The notes under the pieces: model-generated
Told to the model about the DNA's origin: nothing
Database searches by the model: none
Seen by the model: only the letters and a program-made list of their open reading frames with translations
NCBI RefSeq assembly: GCF_017352135.1
Contig: NZ_CP071454.1
Span: 620,001 to 684,000, forward strand
Source: Rhizobium lentis
Lineage (GTDB): Bacteria; Pseudomonadota; Alphaproteobacteria; Rhizobiales; Rhizobiaceae
DNA: 64,000 bases
Direction of reading: 5' to 3'
Program-made: the position numbers and the translations under genes
Shown: positions 26,641-35,458 of the stretch, piece by piece
How positions within the stretch are numbered: the first letter of the stretch is position 1
How the letters are laid out: every line of letters starts with the position of its first letter

Positions 26641-26661
26641 TCACCTTCACAAATTCAGAAA

Positions 26662-26985
26662 TCAGCGGAACGATTGTGCGCAGTCGATGCAGAACGGCGT
26701 ATAGGGAACCGCAGTCAGCCGTTCCTTGCCGATCGGCTGATGGCATTTGGTGCATTGCCCATATTTGCCGTCATTCAGCCTGCCGATCGCCGCGTCGATG
26801 GCCGCGATCTGGTTGCGTCCCTCAGCTTGCATCTCCCGAAGAACTTCATCATTCTCAACCTGGGTCGCGCGCTCCTCGCTGTCCTTCTCGAGCGCCACGC
26901 AGAGATCCGCATCGATCGCTTCGAGGCGACGGACAAGGTCATCCTTCATCGACTGCAACGCCGTCTGTATTGAGCCTTTATTCAT
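26662..26985 (-). CDS. DksA/TraR-family zinc-finger protein
   Basis: 107 residues. The N-terminal coiled coil (MNKGSIQTALQSMKDDLVRRLEAIDADLCVALEKDSEERATQ by its helices) ends in a four-cysteine zinc finger, CTKCHQPIGKERLTAVPYTPFCIDC (Cys pattern CxxC-17-CxxC). The family binds the RNA polymerase secondary channel and modulates promoters in response to stress. I placed the start at 26985 (MNKGS); the longer frame to 27183 has no conserved extension. A FixK-type box lies about 145 bases upstream. It precedes the P1B ATPase in the same operon. Confidence 0.9.
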   Translation of the reverse strand: MNKGSIQTALQSMKDDLVRRLEAIDADLCVALEKDSEERATQVENDEVLREMQAEGRNQIAAIDAAIGRLNDGKYGQCTKCHQPIGKERLTAVPYTPFCIDCAQSFR

Positions 26986-27129
26986 TTCATTGCCTTTCAA
27001 TCTTGCCGTATCAGCGCTGGTCCAAACGCGCCGCCGCCGGAATACCGATGCAAGCACGGTGCCTTCGAAGCCCAGTGACCGCCGCGGCCGCAAATCATCT
27101 GAAGCATATCTCAGTCCGATCGGAGCTCC

Positions 27130-27143
27130 TTGATCCCGGTCAA
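27130..27143. promoter_or_regulatory. FNR/FixK-type box upstream of the P2-type ATPase
   Basis: TTGATCCCGGTCAA, identical to the box at 22808. Its centre is 79 bases before the ATPase ATG at 27216 and about 150 before the DksA-like start on the other strand, so it may serve both. Confidence 0.75.
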
Positions 27144-27215
27144 TGCGTCGTGCGCGGGTGCACATAGGCTGTCGCCCCACCATTCAAAGAATTCGTCGCG
27201 AAAAGCCCCGAGCCT

Positions 27216-29897
27216 ATGATGAATCTCAAGGCGCATACACCAACTCCGACGACGCCTGCGTTGATCGGATTGACAAGCAGCGAGGCCGAAGAACGGCTCG
27301 CCGAGCTTGGACCTAACACGCTGCCCAACCCTGAACCCCCATCGCCGCTGAAGGTCTTCCTCGTTCAATTTCGCAACCCGATCATCTTCATCCTTTTGCT
27401 GGCATCGGCGCTCTCGTTTGCGACCGGGAGGATCGAAGACGCCCTGTTCATTCTCGTCGTGCTTCTGATCAATGCCTCCATAGGCACGTACCAGGAATAT
27501 TCAGCGGATCGGGCGGCCGCCGCCCTTCGGAAGCTTGAGCAGCCGCTGGCCAACGTCATCCGGGACGGCGTGGCTTGCCGGATCGAGGCCAAGCGACTGG
27601 TCGTGGGCGATCTCGTTCTTCTGGAATCCGGTGACAGAATCCCTGCCGATCTGACGCTTGTCGATGCGAGCGACCTCCGGTGCGACGAGTCGCTTCTAAC
27701 TGGAGAGTCGATGCCGGTCCCCAAAGGTGAAACAGTCGAGGGCTCGCCAGATGAAACAGGCAGTTCCTTGCTGCTGCTCGCGGGCGCTCTGGTGACGCGC
27801 GGGCGAGCCAAAGGCGTCGTGACCGCTACTGGTGCGGCGACAATGCTTGGCCGCATCGCCGTCGAGCTGGGAAGAGCCAGCTCGTCGCAGCCTCCCCTCG
27901 TCGCCCGTCTCGCGAAATTCACGAACGCGCTCGCGGTCTTCGTTGGACTGGCAGCATTGGTGCTGGTCCTCGCGGGCTTCATGCGGGGGCTCCTTCTGCA
28001 CGATCTTGTCATGATGTCGGTGGGGTTGGCGGTGAGCGCTGTCCCCGAAGGGCTTCCGATCGCGATCTCCGTCGCGCTTGCCGTCAGCATGCGGCGGATG
28101 GCCGCCCGCAACGTCATCGTCCGAAGCATGCCGGCCGTCGAGGCCCTGGGTTCGACCACGCTGATCGCCACGGACAAGACCGGGACTTTGACCAGCAACG
28201 TTCAGACGGTGACCGAAATTCGCCTGCCGGACGGAACGGACATCGTTCTGGACGCCCATGCCGATCTTGACAGGTGCGAGATCAGGGCGAACGGCCTGGA
28301 CGGCGATCTTGTCCGCGAGAGGGCGCGCAGGTTGCTGCGCGCTGCACTGCTCGCAAACGAAGGAAGCCTCGTTCGCCGGGACGATCTCTGGGTGGCCGCC
28401 GGAGACACAGTCGATGTGGCGCTTCTTGCAGCAGGACGAAAGGCGCGGATTGGGCTGGAAGAACTGAACGACCGATACCCGCTGGCGGCAAGGATCGCCT
28501 ACGAGCCCGAGCGCAAATATGCTGCATCATTCCATCACGGCAACGATCGGATTCATGTCTTCGTCAAGGGGGCATCGGAGGTGCTCATCGAGATGGCGGA
28601 TCGAATGGACGTCGCGGGCTGCGCCGTCGACATTGATCGCGCTTGGCTTTTGGCGCAGAAGGAACAGATGACCACTCGAGGGCTCAGGGTTCTTGCGTTC
28701 GCGGAAGGGGAGGTTGGCGCGACTCCCGCCGAAAGCCTTGGACACGGTCACCTTGTCGATCTCGTGTTCCTGGGGCTGGCCGGACTACAGGATCCGGTCC
28801 GGCCTGAAGTACCAAACGCCATGAAAGACTGCCGCGCAGCGGGCGTGGAGGTCGTAATGGTGACCGGGGATGATCCGCGGACTGCGGCCGCGATTGCCAG
28901 AGACGCCGGCTTGAACATTCACCCCAGCCAGGTCGTTTCGGGCCACGACATCGATGAAGCTGAACGAGCGGGCGACCGGCGGCTGGACGAAATCACGAGT
29001 AGGGCCCGCATCTACGCCCGCGTGCAGCCGGCGCAGAAATCGGCGATCGTCGAATCCCTGATCCGGAACGGCCATATCGTCGCCGTAACAGGAGACGGTG
29101 TGAACGACGGTCCAGCGTTGAAGAGGGCGCATGTCGGCGTCGCAATGGGGCTCAGGGGAACCGAGGTCGCGAAGGAGAGCGCCGATCTCGTCATCACTGA
29201 CGATAACTTCGCATCCATCGTTGCGGGGATCGCAGAAGGCCGAGCGGCCTATCGCAACATCCGTAAGGTGGTGCTGATGTCAGTCGCAACGGGCGCCGCG
29301 GAGGTCCTGCTCTTCATGCTCGCGCTGCCATTCGGACTGCCCATGCCACTCCTCGCCGTTCAACTCCTGTGGCTCAATCTCGTGACAAACGGCATACAGG
29401 ACCTCGCCCTTGCAGGCGGAAGCCCGGAAGGAGACGAGCTGGCGGCCCCGCCACGTTCTCCGCTCGAGCCTGTCCTCGACCGCGCGATGATCCGGCGCGT
29501 CGTCCAATCGACGGTCGTCATCGGCGGGGCAGCGTTCCTGGCTTTCCAGTGGATGCTTGCACACGGATATGGGGTTCCCGAAGCCCGCAATATAACGCTG
29601 CTTATCTTCGTGATGTTCGAGAACGTCCAGACCCTAGCAAGCTCCTCCGAAAGACGATCGATATTTTCGGCCGATATTCTTCGGAACCGGTTCCTGCTCC
29701 TCAGCGTGTTGACCGCCCAGACTATCCATATCTCGGCGATGTACGTGCCATGGCTCAGCACAACACTTGCTCTTTCGCCCATCACGCCTCTTGAATGGTG
29801 TCTCAGCATGCTGCTGGCGAGCTCACTCGTTCTCGTGACCGAGGTCGACAAGTTCTTCTCCCGGAGACGCCGCGATCGTTCGTTCCGTGTTGCTTGA
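27216..29897 (+). CDS. P2-type cation-transporting ATPase
   Basis: 893 residues. The N-terminal actuator region has LTGES (161-165). The membrane core has the PEGLP motif (277-281) typical of P2 Ca/Na/H pumps, and Asp320 lies in TDKTGTLTSN. The C-terminal part carries TGDDPRTAAAIARDAG, VTGDGVNDGPALKRAHVGVAMG and a cation ATPase C-terminal bundle with NLVTNGIQDLALAGG. The ion cannot be assigned from motifs alone. Its last codons overlap a FixK-type box for the next gene, and a second such box lies 79 bases upstream, so low-oxygen induction is likely. Confidence 0.92.
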   Translation: MMNLKAHTPTPTTPALIGLTSSEAEERLAELGPNTLPNPEPPSPLKVFLVQFRNPIIFILLLASALSFATGRIEDALFILVVLLINASIGTYQEYSADRAAAALRKLEQPLANVIRDGVACRIEAKRLVVGDLVLLESGDRIPADLTLVDASDLRCDESLLTGESMPVPKGETVEGSPDETGSSLLLLAGALVTRGRAKGVVTATGAATMLGRIAVELGRASSSQPPLVARLAKFTNALAVFVGLAALVLVLAGFMRGLLLHDLVMMSVGLAVSAVPEGLPIAISVALAVSMRRMAARNVIVRSMPAVEALGSTTLIATDKTGTLTSNVQTVTEIRLPDGTDIVLDAHADLDRCEIRANGLDGDLVRERARRLLRAALLANEGSLVRRDDLWVAAGDTVDVALLAAGRKARIGLEELNDRYPLAARIAYEPERKYAASFHHGNDRIHVFVKGASEVLIEMADRMDVAGCAVDIDRAWLLAQKEQMTTRGLRVLAFAEGEVGATPAESLGHGHLVDLVFLGLAGLQDPVRPEVPNAMKDCRAAGVEVVMVTGDDPRTAAAIARDAGLNIHPSQVVSGHDIDEAERAGDRRLDEITSRARIYARVQPAQKSAIVESLIRNGHIVAVTGDGVNDGPALKRAHVGVAMGLRGTEVAKESADLVITDDNFASIVAGIAEGRAAYRNIRKVVLMSVATGAAEVLLFMLALPFGLPMPLLAVQLLWLNLVTNGIQDLALAGGSPEGDELAAPPRSPLEPVLDRAMIRRVVQSTVVIGGAAFLAFQWMLAHGYGVPEARNITLLIFVMFENVQTLASSSERRSIFSADILRNRFLLLSVLTAQTIHISAMYVPWLSTTLALSPITPLEWCLSMLLASSLVLVTEVDKFFSRRRRDRSFRVA

Positions 29898-29907
29898 GGA
29901 AGATCAA
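29894..29907 (+). promoter_or_regulatory. FNR/FixK-type box overlapping the ATPase stop codon
   Basis: TTGAGGAAGATCAA, with its first half overlapping the TGA of the P2 ATPase. The centre is 63 bases before the ATG of the universal stress gene at 29964, which would place the promoter correctly for a class II FixK activator. Confidence 0.65.
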
Positions 29908-29963
29908 AGACCTCGCCGAAAGTGCCGTTATCCTCTCGATATTCAACAAGAGAGGTGATCGAA

Positions 29964-30797
29964 ATGTCCATTCGCACGGTATTGAGCATCCTGACTTCCA
30001 AATATTTCGACGAAGACCTGAAGGCCGCCGTCGAGTTTTGCGGAGCCTCCGGAGCGCATCTCAGCGCGGTCGTGATCTGCATGGGCGCGTCGCCGATGAT
30101 GGGAGGATACAACTCCCTGTCGACCGTCTGGGTGGAAGAACGCCAGCGCGAAATTGAGGAACTCGTCAAGAAAGCCGAAGAGATCAAGGCGTATCTCTCG
30201 CGCACTGGGCTGTCCTACGACGTGCAGGACATCTATACGGAATACGCCTTTGCGCGGGAGGACATTGCAGAACGGGCGCTCTATGCCGATGTCGTTCTCG
30301 TCGGCCGCCAAGCGTGCAAGGACGAGGAACTGCAGAAAAGGGTCATGGATGGCGCTCTGTTCCAGACGCCGACGCCGGTCATCATCAACCGCGGACGGCG
30401 GCCGCTCTCTTCCACTTCCAAATCAATCGTACTGGCATGGGATTCGAGCGACGAGGCGTCGCGTGCCGCAAGGCAGGCCCTGGACCTGTTGAAGACGGCG
30501 GACTGCGTCTACGTGACGATGGTCGATCCGGTCTCGCGAGAGCGGGTGAATGGAGAAGAACCAGGCGCCGACATCGCGAGCTTCCTCTCCCGTCACGGGG
30601 TCAAGGTTCAGGTGGATCGCGTGGCAAGCGGCGGAAACAGGGCCGACGAGATCCTGAGGCAACATGCGATGGATGTGAATGCCGATTTGATCGTCATGGG
30701 CGCATACAATCACCCTCGCTGGCAGCAAACGCTGTTCGGAGGTGTCACGCGCAACATGATAGAGCAAAGCAACATGCCTATCCTCATGGCTCACTGA
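29964..30797 (+). CDS. Universal stress protein (tandem UspA domains)
   Basis: 277 residues from the ATG at 29964, chosen for the AGAGAGGTGATC ribosome-binding site; the upstream frame to 29922 is not conserved. Domain one spans about 1-150 (MSIRTVLSILTSKYFDEDLKAAVEFC...ADVVLVGRQ). Domain two spans about 155-277 with IVLAWDSSDEASRAARQALDLL and the nucleotide-binding MGAYNHPRWQQTLFGGVTRNMIEQSNMPILMAH (key residues G-x2-N-H, G-G-V-T). It is 67 bases after the P2 ATPase and under a FixK-type box. The product probably binds ATP and acts in microaerobic persistence. Confidence 0.92.
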   Translation: MSIRTVLSILTSKYFDEDLKAAVEFCGASGAHLSAVVICMGASPMMGGYNSLSTVWVEERQREIEELVKKAEEIKAYLSRTGLSYDVQDIYTEYAFAREDIAERALYADVVLVGRQACKDEELQKRVMDGALFQTPTPVIINRGRRPLSSTSKSIVLAWDSSDEASRAARQALDLLKTADCVYVTMVDPVSRERVNGEEPGADIASFLSRHGVKVQVDRVASGGNRADEILRQHAMDVNADLIVMGAYNHPRWQQTLFGGVTRNMIEQSNMPILMAH

Positions 30798-30812
30798 CGG
30801 CTGGAAGAACAC

Positions 30813-30833
30813 GGCCGCGCTCTCTGCGCGGCC
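30813..30833 (+). other. GC-rich hairpin after the universal stress gene
   Basis: GGCCGCGC and GCGCGGCC flank a TCTCT loop, 15 bases after the stop at 30797. There is no T-run, so it is a weak or Rho-assisted terminator at most. The rest of 30834-30968 shows nothing I can name. Confidence 0.5.
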
Positions 30834-30968
30834 GGGCCGGAGTGGCAGCATGTGCTTTCGGACACGACGAGAGCCCTTCGCTTGTCAGCGCTGCGAACAG
30901 GCGGTTGTAGAAATCGGCACTGGTTGAACGCGCCGATGGCGCGGGCAAGACCTGCTTCGGCATTCAAT

Positions 30969-31409
30969 TCAGCATAGCGGCTGGCCGTTGCTTGCAGCGA
31001 GCAGAAGGATCGCGAAAATCACGAGGTAGATGGCGAGCGCAAAACGCTGCCGCCAGATGATGCGGCGCGATCCGGCAATCCGCATATCGAGGCCACGCGA
31101 TGTCCCGTCAGGCTTGCGAAGCTGCATCCGGGACAGTAGGTCGTCGACGGCGGCAAGACCGGCGGCCTCCGTCTCGTGGCTCGACGCGAGGCGAAACAAC
31201 AGCGCATCGAAGAGGAGATGGATCGCCAGCCCCAGGACGACCAGGCAGAAAGCGAGCATCGATAGCCAGCCGAGCAGTGGAGCGAAGCCTCGAAATTCGA
31301 CGGTGATCGGGCCGACAATCAGCGGCAACAAGGCTGTCAGCCCGCAGAAGATTGAATTGCGGCCGAGATTTTGCGCCGCCGCCGAAGCTGCAGAATTCCA
31401 CTGCGTCAT
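30969..31409 (-). CDS. Small integral membrane protein in the ynb-like operon
   Basis: 146 residues from the ATG at 31407-31409, whose ATGA overlaps the stop of the phosphatase gene. Two hydrophobic helices (about residues 20-65, IFCGLTALLPLIVGPITVEF and LLGWLSMLAFCLVVLGLAIHLL), a soluble middle with RMQLRKPDG, and a last helix near 115-140 (FALAIYLVIFAILLLAAS) are visible. No family is recognised. Tight coupling to the PAP2/dual-specificity phosphatase implies a role in the same lipid pathway. Confidence 0.8.
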   Translation of the reverse strand: MTQWNSAASAAAQNLGRNSIFCGLTALLPLIVGPITVEFRGFAPLLGWLSMLAFCLVVLGLAIHLLFDALLFRLASSHETEAAGLAAVDDLLSRMQLRKPDGTSRGLDMRIAGSRRIIWRQRFALAIYLVIFAILLLAASNGQPLC

Positions 31410-32734
31410 TGCAAGCCCTCCGCCACGGCATGGATACTTTCCGCGGGTAGATAAACACGCCACCCTGCCCGTTCGATCAGCCGCAATGCTTCGGCTGGAT
31501 CTTCGCAACGTCGGCTGATGAGCAGCCAACGTACGATGACGCCAGCGCTCCGCTGGAAGCCGAGCGCACAGCAGACGAGCACCGGCCCCTGGTGGCGCGC
31601 AACGTCGATGAGGTTCGCCGCAGCGAGCGTTTGGGTCTTGTCGAGGCCCGTCAGGTCGAGGGTCGGAAAGCTGGACCAGCGCGCGAGTGTCCCACTCGGA
31701 CGCTGAAATTCCCCAGTGATGTCGATCACGGCGGCAAAACGGTCGGCCTCATGGCGACGCGGAAAACGACCGAGATGGACACCATCGGCGATCACCACGG
31801 ATGCCGGCATTCTGCGTGTCCAGAGCCAAACATTGATGGCAGCGCCGAGCCGGTAGGGCGCCAGTAGCCAGCGGCTGGCAAGCGCGGCCCGGCCATCGGC
31901 GCGTTTCAGGAATATCTGCGGGCCGGCGCCGAGATATCCGGCTGCGACGATCGCCAGGGCAACCGCCGGCCAGAGCAACAGAAGCGCTGCGGCCGACAGA
32001 GGAGTAAGGAGCGCTGCAAGGCCGAGAAATGCGAGAGCACCGCACAAATAATAGATGCCGAGACGGCGCGACTTCGGGTCGTCGCTCAACGCAAAATTGG
32101 CAAGAGGCGAACCGGCATCGGCTGGGAAAAGCCAGGCGGCAAACAGACCGAGCAGCACGCCGGTCGGTATGTCCATGACGTGATGCTGCCACGTCGTCAG
32201 CACGGAGGCACCGATGAGGAAGCACCAGCAGTGCCAGACAAGCCGGGCCCTGCGCGGCAGCCGGCTGCGCAGATGGTCCCAGATCACCACCAGCAGCGCG
32301 ATATGCAGCGACGGCGCCTGGTTGAACGGCTTGTCGAAGCCACCGAGGACAGCAAACATGAAACCGGGCAGGCCGCTCGTGGCCGGCCGCAGGAAGATTG
32401 CTTCGAGCGGAAACGCGATAAAACAGGCGACTGCGATCAACTGGATCGTCAAATAGCGCCTCGCGAGCATATCCACCTCGCGCGGCGTCGTATTGATGAA
32501 CAGGCAGAGCGCGTAGAACAGATTGATCGACCAATATGGAATGATGGTCCATGCAAGGAACGGAATGGCGCTTTCCCATGCAAAGGCGATGTTCGGCACA
32601 TGGGCGCGCTGCGATGCCAGCCAATTGGCGCCGCCATAACTCAGATAGAAGAACGGCGCCAGCAAGACGAGCCAGAGTGCCGCCCGCTTCAGGACCGGCG
32701 CTGCCTGCGAAAGAGTCGAATGTGCCTGCCCCAA
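31406..32734 (-). CDS. ynbD: PAP2 / dual-specificity phosphatase fusion (YnbD-like)
   Basis: 442 residues. Residues 15-290 form a membrane PAP2-type phosphatase (PSLHIALLVVIWDHL, WQHHVMDIPTGVLLGLFAAW). Residues about 315-442 form a tyrosine/dual-specificity phosphatase with the active-site loop CALGFQRSAG (C-x5-R). The residue before the catalytic Cys is Cys instead of the common His. E. coli YnbD has the same two-part build. It probably dephosphorylates a phospholipid intermediate at the inner membrane. The start is a TTG at 32734 with GAGGG eight bases upstream; it follows the YnbC-like gene by 10 bases and overlaps the next gene. Confidence 0.88.
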   Translation of the reverse strand: MGQAHSTLSQAAPVLKRAALWLVLLAPFFYLSYGGANWLASQRAHVPNIAFAWESAIPFLAWTIIPYWSINLFYALCLFINTTPREVDMLARRYLTIQLIAVACFIAFPLEAIFLRPATSGLPGFMFAVLGGFDKPFNQAPSLHIALLVVIWDHLRSRLPRRARLVWHCWCFLIGASVLTTWQHHVMDIPTGVLLGLFAAWLFPADAGSPLANFALSDDPKSRRLGIYYLCGALAFLGLAALLTPLSAAALLLLWPAVALAIVAAGYLGAGPQIFLKRADGRAALASRWLLAPYRLGAAINVWLWTRRMPASVVIADGVHLGRFPRRHEADRFAAVIDITGEFQRPSGTLARWSSFPTLDLTGLDKTQTLAAANLIDVARHQGPVLVCCALGFQRSAGVIVRWLLISRRCEDPAEALRLIERAGWRVYLPAESIHAVAEGLQ

Positions 32735-32744
32735 CGCTTTGCCC

Positions 32745-34529
32745 TCAGACCCTCTCCGCCAGCGAGACGGTGAAAATGCCCCACTGGTCGATGCGCTGTT
32801 CGATCTTGCGGAACCCGGCAGCGGCGACCAGCTGGTCCATTTCTTCTTGCGTCCGCCGCCGCATCACCCACGCCTGCCCGCCCCGGTGCGAGGTCAGGGC
32901 GCGGGCGATCATCTCCAGTTGTGGATGCCATGGCTGGTTGGTATAGACGAGCAGACCGCCGGGTTGCACCGCGCGGGCGATCCCGTCGAGCGAAGCGGCG
33001 ATCATCTGATTGTCGGAAAACAGCTCGTAGAGGCCGGAGACGATCGCGAGATCCGGAGCCGGCGTGATTGCGGCCAGCCCCTCGCCGTCAAACGCATCCT
33101 GCTGGCCGAAGCTCACGAAATCACCCAGTCCACGCGTGGCAATGCTGTTGCGGCCGGCCTCGACGTTGATGGGGGAATAATCCTGCAACCGCACACTATC
33201 GGGACGCACCGCAGCCGTCTCGATCGCATCAAGGACATAACGACCGTGCCCGGCCGCTATGTCGAGCATATGGGTACTGCGGCCGGCGGCTTTCAGGCGC
33301 TGCAGCCCAAGGTCGATCAGCTCCTGCAAGTGCAGCTTACGCTGCCTGATGCCGCGCCAGCCGATCGCCTCGAGGAACACCTTGTCGATCAACCGCCCGC
33401 CGGGGCCGAGCCCGCGCGGCTTGTTCTCGTAGACGTAATCGAGCGTCGAACCGGAATCAAAACCGGTCTTGACCCCGGTCTTTATGCCTTCGGACACCAG
33501 CGCGCCGAGCCTGATATTGAGACGGCTGAGCGCCCAGTAGATGCCGCGCGGGGATGTGGCGTCCAGAGGGCTCGCGAGCCGGTCGGCCTCGTCCTTGGTA
33601 TAGCCCTGGATGTGAGCGGTGCGAAGGTCGGCAGGCGCCCGGGGCTCGGCGAAACGTGCATCGATAAAACGGCGAACCTCGGCGAGCGCAATCGCGCGGT
33701 CCTTTTCGCCAAGTGTGTCATGGTAGAAGCCGGCAAGCATGTGCCGTTCCTTGATGCGGCTGCCGAGGTTTTCGTAAAACCGGTGCTGCGGCGAGCGTCG
33801 CACCACCCAGTCGCTGCCGGAGATCAGCAGCTGGGTCGGAACGGTGATGGCGCGGGCGTCGTCGACGACGCGGGCTGCCGCCTCATAGAGCTGGACCAGA
33901 ATGTTGGAGGCAATCGGCCTAGATATCAACGGGTCGGATTCGAACGAGGCGATGCGCTCGGGATCATGCGTGAGAAACCTCGCCTTGACATAGGAATTGA
34001 CGAAGAATGTCCCCTTGAGCTTTTCCCAGAGCGCAATGCCTTCCTTGGCAAAAGGCACGTAGAGCTTGACGCTGAAGGCCGGCGAGGCCAGCACGAGCGC
34101 GCGGATCGGCGGTGCATAGTCGTGCACCCAGGTGGTGGCGAGCACAGCGCCGACGCTTTGCGCTATGACGGCAATGTTTTCGACTGAAGTACCGCTGGTC
34201 TCGTTGACATGGCGGACGAAGCAATCGAGATCATGCGCCGAGGCGGCAAAGGATGGCGAATAGCCGCGCTCTCCCGGCGAACGCCCGTGGCCGCGTGCGT
34301 CCCAGGCGTAGAAGGCAAAATCATCGAGGCCGAGTTCGGTCGCGAGATGCGCGACGCGGCCGCTATGCTCGTGGCCACGGTGGAGAAGAATGATTGCGCC
34401 CTTCGGTGAAGCGCCGATCGCAGGCCATGTCCGATAAAAGAGTCGAGTGCCGTCATGCGATAGAAATTCGGATTCACGCACTGGTCTGGCCGTCGAGGAC
34501 GGTTGCAGGCTATCGGCAGTTTGCAGCAC
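32745..34529 (-). CDS. ynbC: Bifunctional alpha/beta hydrolase / SAM methyltransferase (YnbC-like)
   Basis: About 594 residues. The N-terminal alpha/beta hydrolase has LLHRGHEHSGR, WDARGHGRSPGERGY and a nucleophile elbow AQSVG, with Ala in place of the first Gly. SGSDWVV and GFYHDTLGEKDR provide the acid and base. The C-terminal half is a class I SAM methyltransferase (LDIAAGHGRYVLDAI, VSGLYELFSDN, GGLLVYTNQPWHPQ). The same fusion is E. coli YnbC. I prefer a GTG start at 34529 (GGAG eight bases before) over a TTG at 34613 with no ribosome-binding site. It is divergent from the YnbA-like gene across 200 bases. Confidence 0.88.
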   Translation of the reverse strand: MLQTADSLQPSSTARPVRESEFLSHDGTRLFYRTWPAIGASPKGAIILLHRGHEHSGRVAHLATELGLDDFAFYAWDARGHGRSPGERGYSPSFAASAHDLDCFVRHVNETSGTSVENIAVIAQSVGAVLATTWVHDYAPPIRALVLASPAFSVKLYVPFAKEGIALWEKLKGTFFVNSYVKARFLTHDPERIASFESDPLISRPIASNILVQLYEAAARVVDDARAITVPTQLLISGSDWVVRRSPQHRFYENLGSRIKERHMLAGFYHDTLGEKDRAIALAEVRRFIDARFAEPRAPADLRTAHIQGYTKDEADRLASPLDATSPRGIYWALSRLNIRLGALVSEGIKTGVKTGFDSGSTLDYVYENKPRGLGPGGRLIDKVFLEAIGWRGIRQRKLHLQELIDLGLQRLKAAGRSTHMLDIAAGHGRYVLDAIETAAVRPDSVRLQDYSPINVEAGRNSIATRGLGDFVSFGQQDAFDGEGLAAITPAPDLAIVSGLYELFSDNQMIAASLDGIARAVQPGGLLVYTNQPWHPQLEMIARALTSHRGGQAWVMRRRTQEEMDQLVAAAGFRKIEQRIDQWGIFTVSLAERV

Positions 34530-34729
34530 GGTCTTCTCCAATTCTGATGGGTGGATGGATTGCAACCATTGGCGGAACAGTGATTTGAATTTATTGCAGA
34601 AGTCTAGTCGCAAATGTAAGTCTTATGCGAGAACCGACAGGAAGTATGGGCTTCTTCACAAGCACTACGATCTGCACCGTCCGAGCAAGGATAGACTTTT
34701 CCAACGCCGCGAAATTCCACTGAGGTAGC

Positions 34730-35341
34730 ATGTCCGTTTATCAATTGAAGTCCCGATTTCAGAATATTCTCCGCCCTCTGGTGCGATCCCTCGCGGCGCG
34801 AGGCGTCACGGCCAATCAGGTGACTTCAGTTGCCGCCGCCGTCTCTGTTCTACTTGGCCTTTTTCTGAGCGTCGCCCCCATTCCGCATTGGTTCCTGCTG
34901 GTGCCTGCATGGTTTCTCCTGCGCATGGCCCTCAATGCCATAGACGGCATGCTCGCGCGCGAACATGGGCAGAAGAGCATTTTGGGCGCGTATCTGAACG
35001 AGATCGGCGATGTCGTGTCGGATGTCGCCCTGTATTTGCCGTTTGCGCTCATCGATCCGAACGGCTTGATGCTGGCGATATCAGTCATATTCCTCTCGGC
35101 GCTGACGGAGTTTGCCGGCGTTTTGGGTCAAACGGTCGGGGCAAGCCGGCGTTACGACGGACCACTGGGCAAGAGCGACCGTGCGGTGCTTTTCGCCGCG
35201 CTCGGCATCTATGTCGCGGTTGGCGGTGAATTTGCAGGATGGACGTCGTGGCTTTGGGCAGTGGTGGCTCTCCTTCTCGTATGGACGATCATCAACCGTA
35301 TCCGCGCCGGTATTCGCGAGGCGAACACGGTCGCCCCATAG
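34730..35341 (+). CDS. ynbA: CDP-alcohol phosphatidyltransferase (YnbA-like)
   Basis: 203 residues with about six membrane helices. The N-terminus MSVYQLKSRFQNILRP resembles E. coli YnbA. The CDP-alcohol phosphotransferase motif is DGMLAR-x8-G, then LNEIGDVVSD: the first Asp of the G-x3-D-x3-D part is Asn here. From memory E. coli YnbA also has LNE, so this appears to be a family trait. It would transfer a phosphatidyl group from CDP-diacylglycerol to an unknown alcohol. It is divergent from the YnbC-like gene; the YnbB-like cytidylyltransferase of E. coli is not in this window. Confidence 0.88.
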   Translation: MSVYQLKSRFQNILRPLVRSLAARGVTANQVTSVAAAVSVLLGLFLSVAPIPHWFLLVPAWFLLRMALNAIDGMLAREHGQKSILGAYLNEIGDVVSDVALYLPFALIDPNGLMLAISVIFLSALTEFAGVLGQTVGASRRYDGPLGKSDRAVLFAALGIYVAVGGEFAGWTSWLWAVVALLLVWTIINRIRAGIREANTVAP

Positions 35342-35458
35342 GAATCGGCCGATCTACTGCCGGTTCTCTCAATGGGCGTGATCCCGAAACTGTGTCGAAC
35401 GCTGCTTGTTCTTTCAACCGTACGTTAAGTCAGGTTGTAATTTTTTAGCGCGGGTCTC

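Noticed and set aside
30314..30910. 198-codon plus-strand frame overlapping the second universal stress gene
   Set aside because: Out-of-frame shadow with no domain; the stress protein frame has motifs and a ribosome-binding site.
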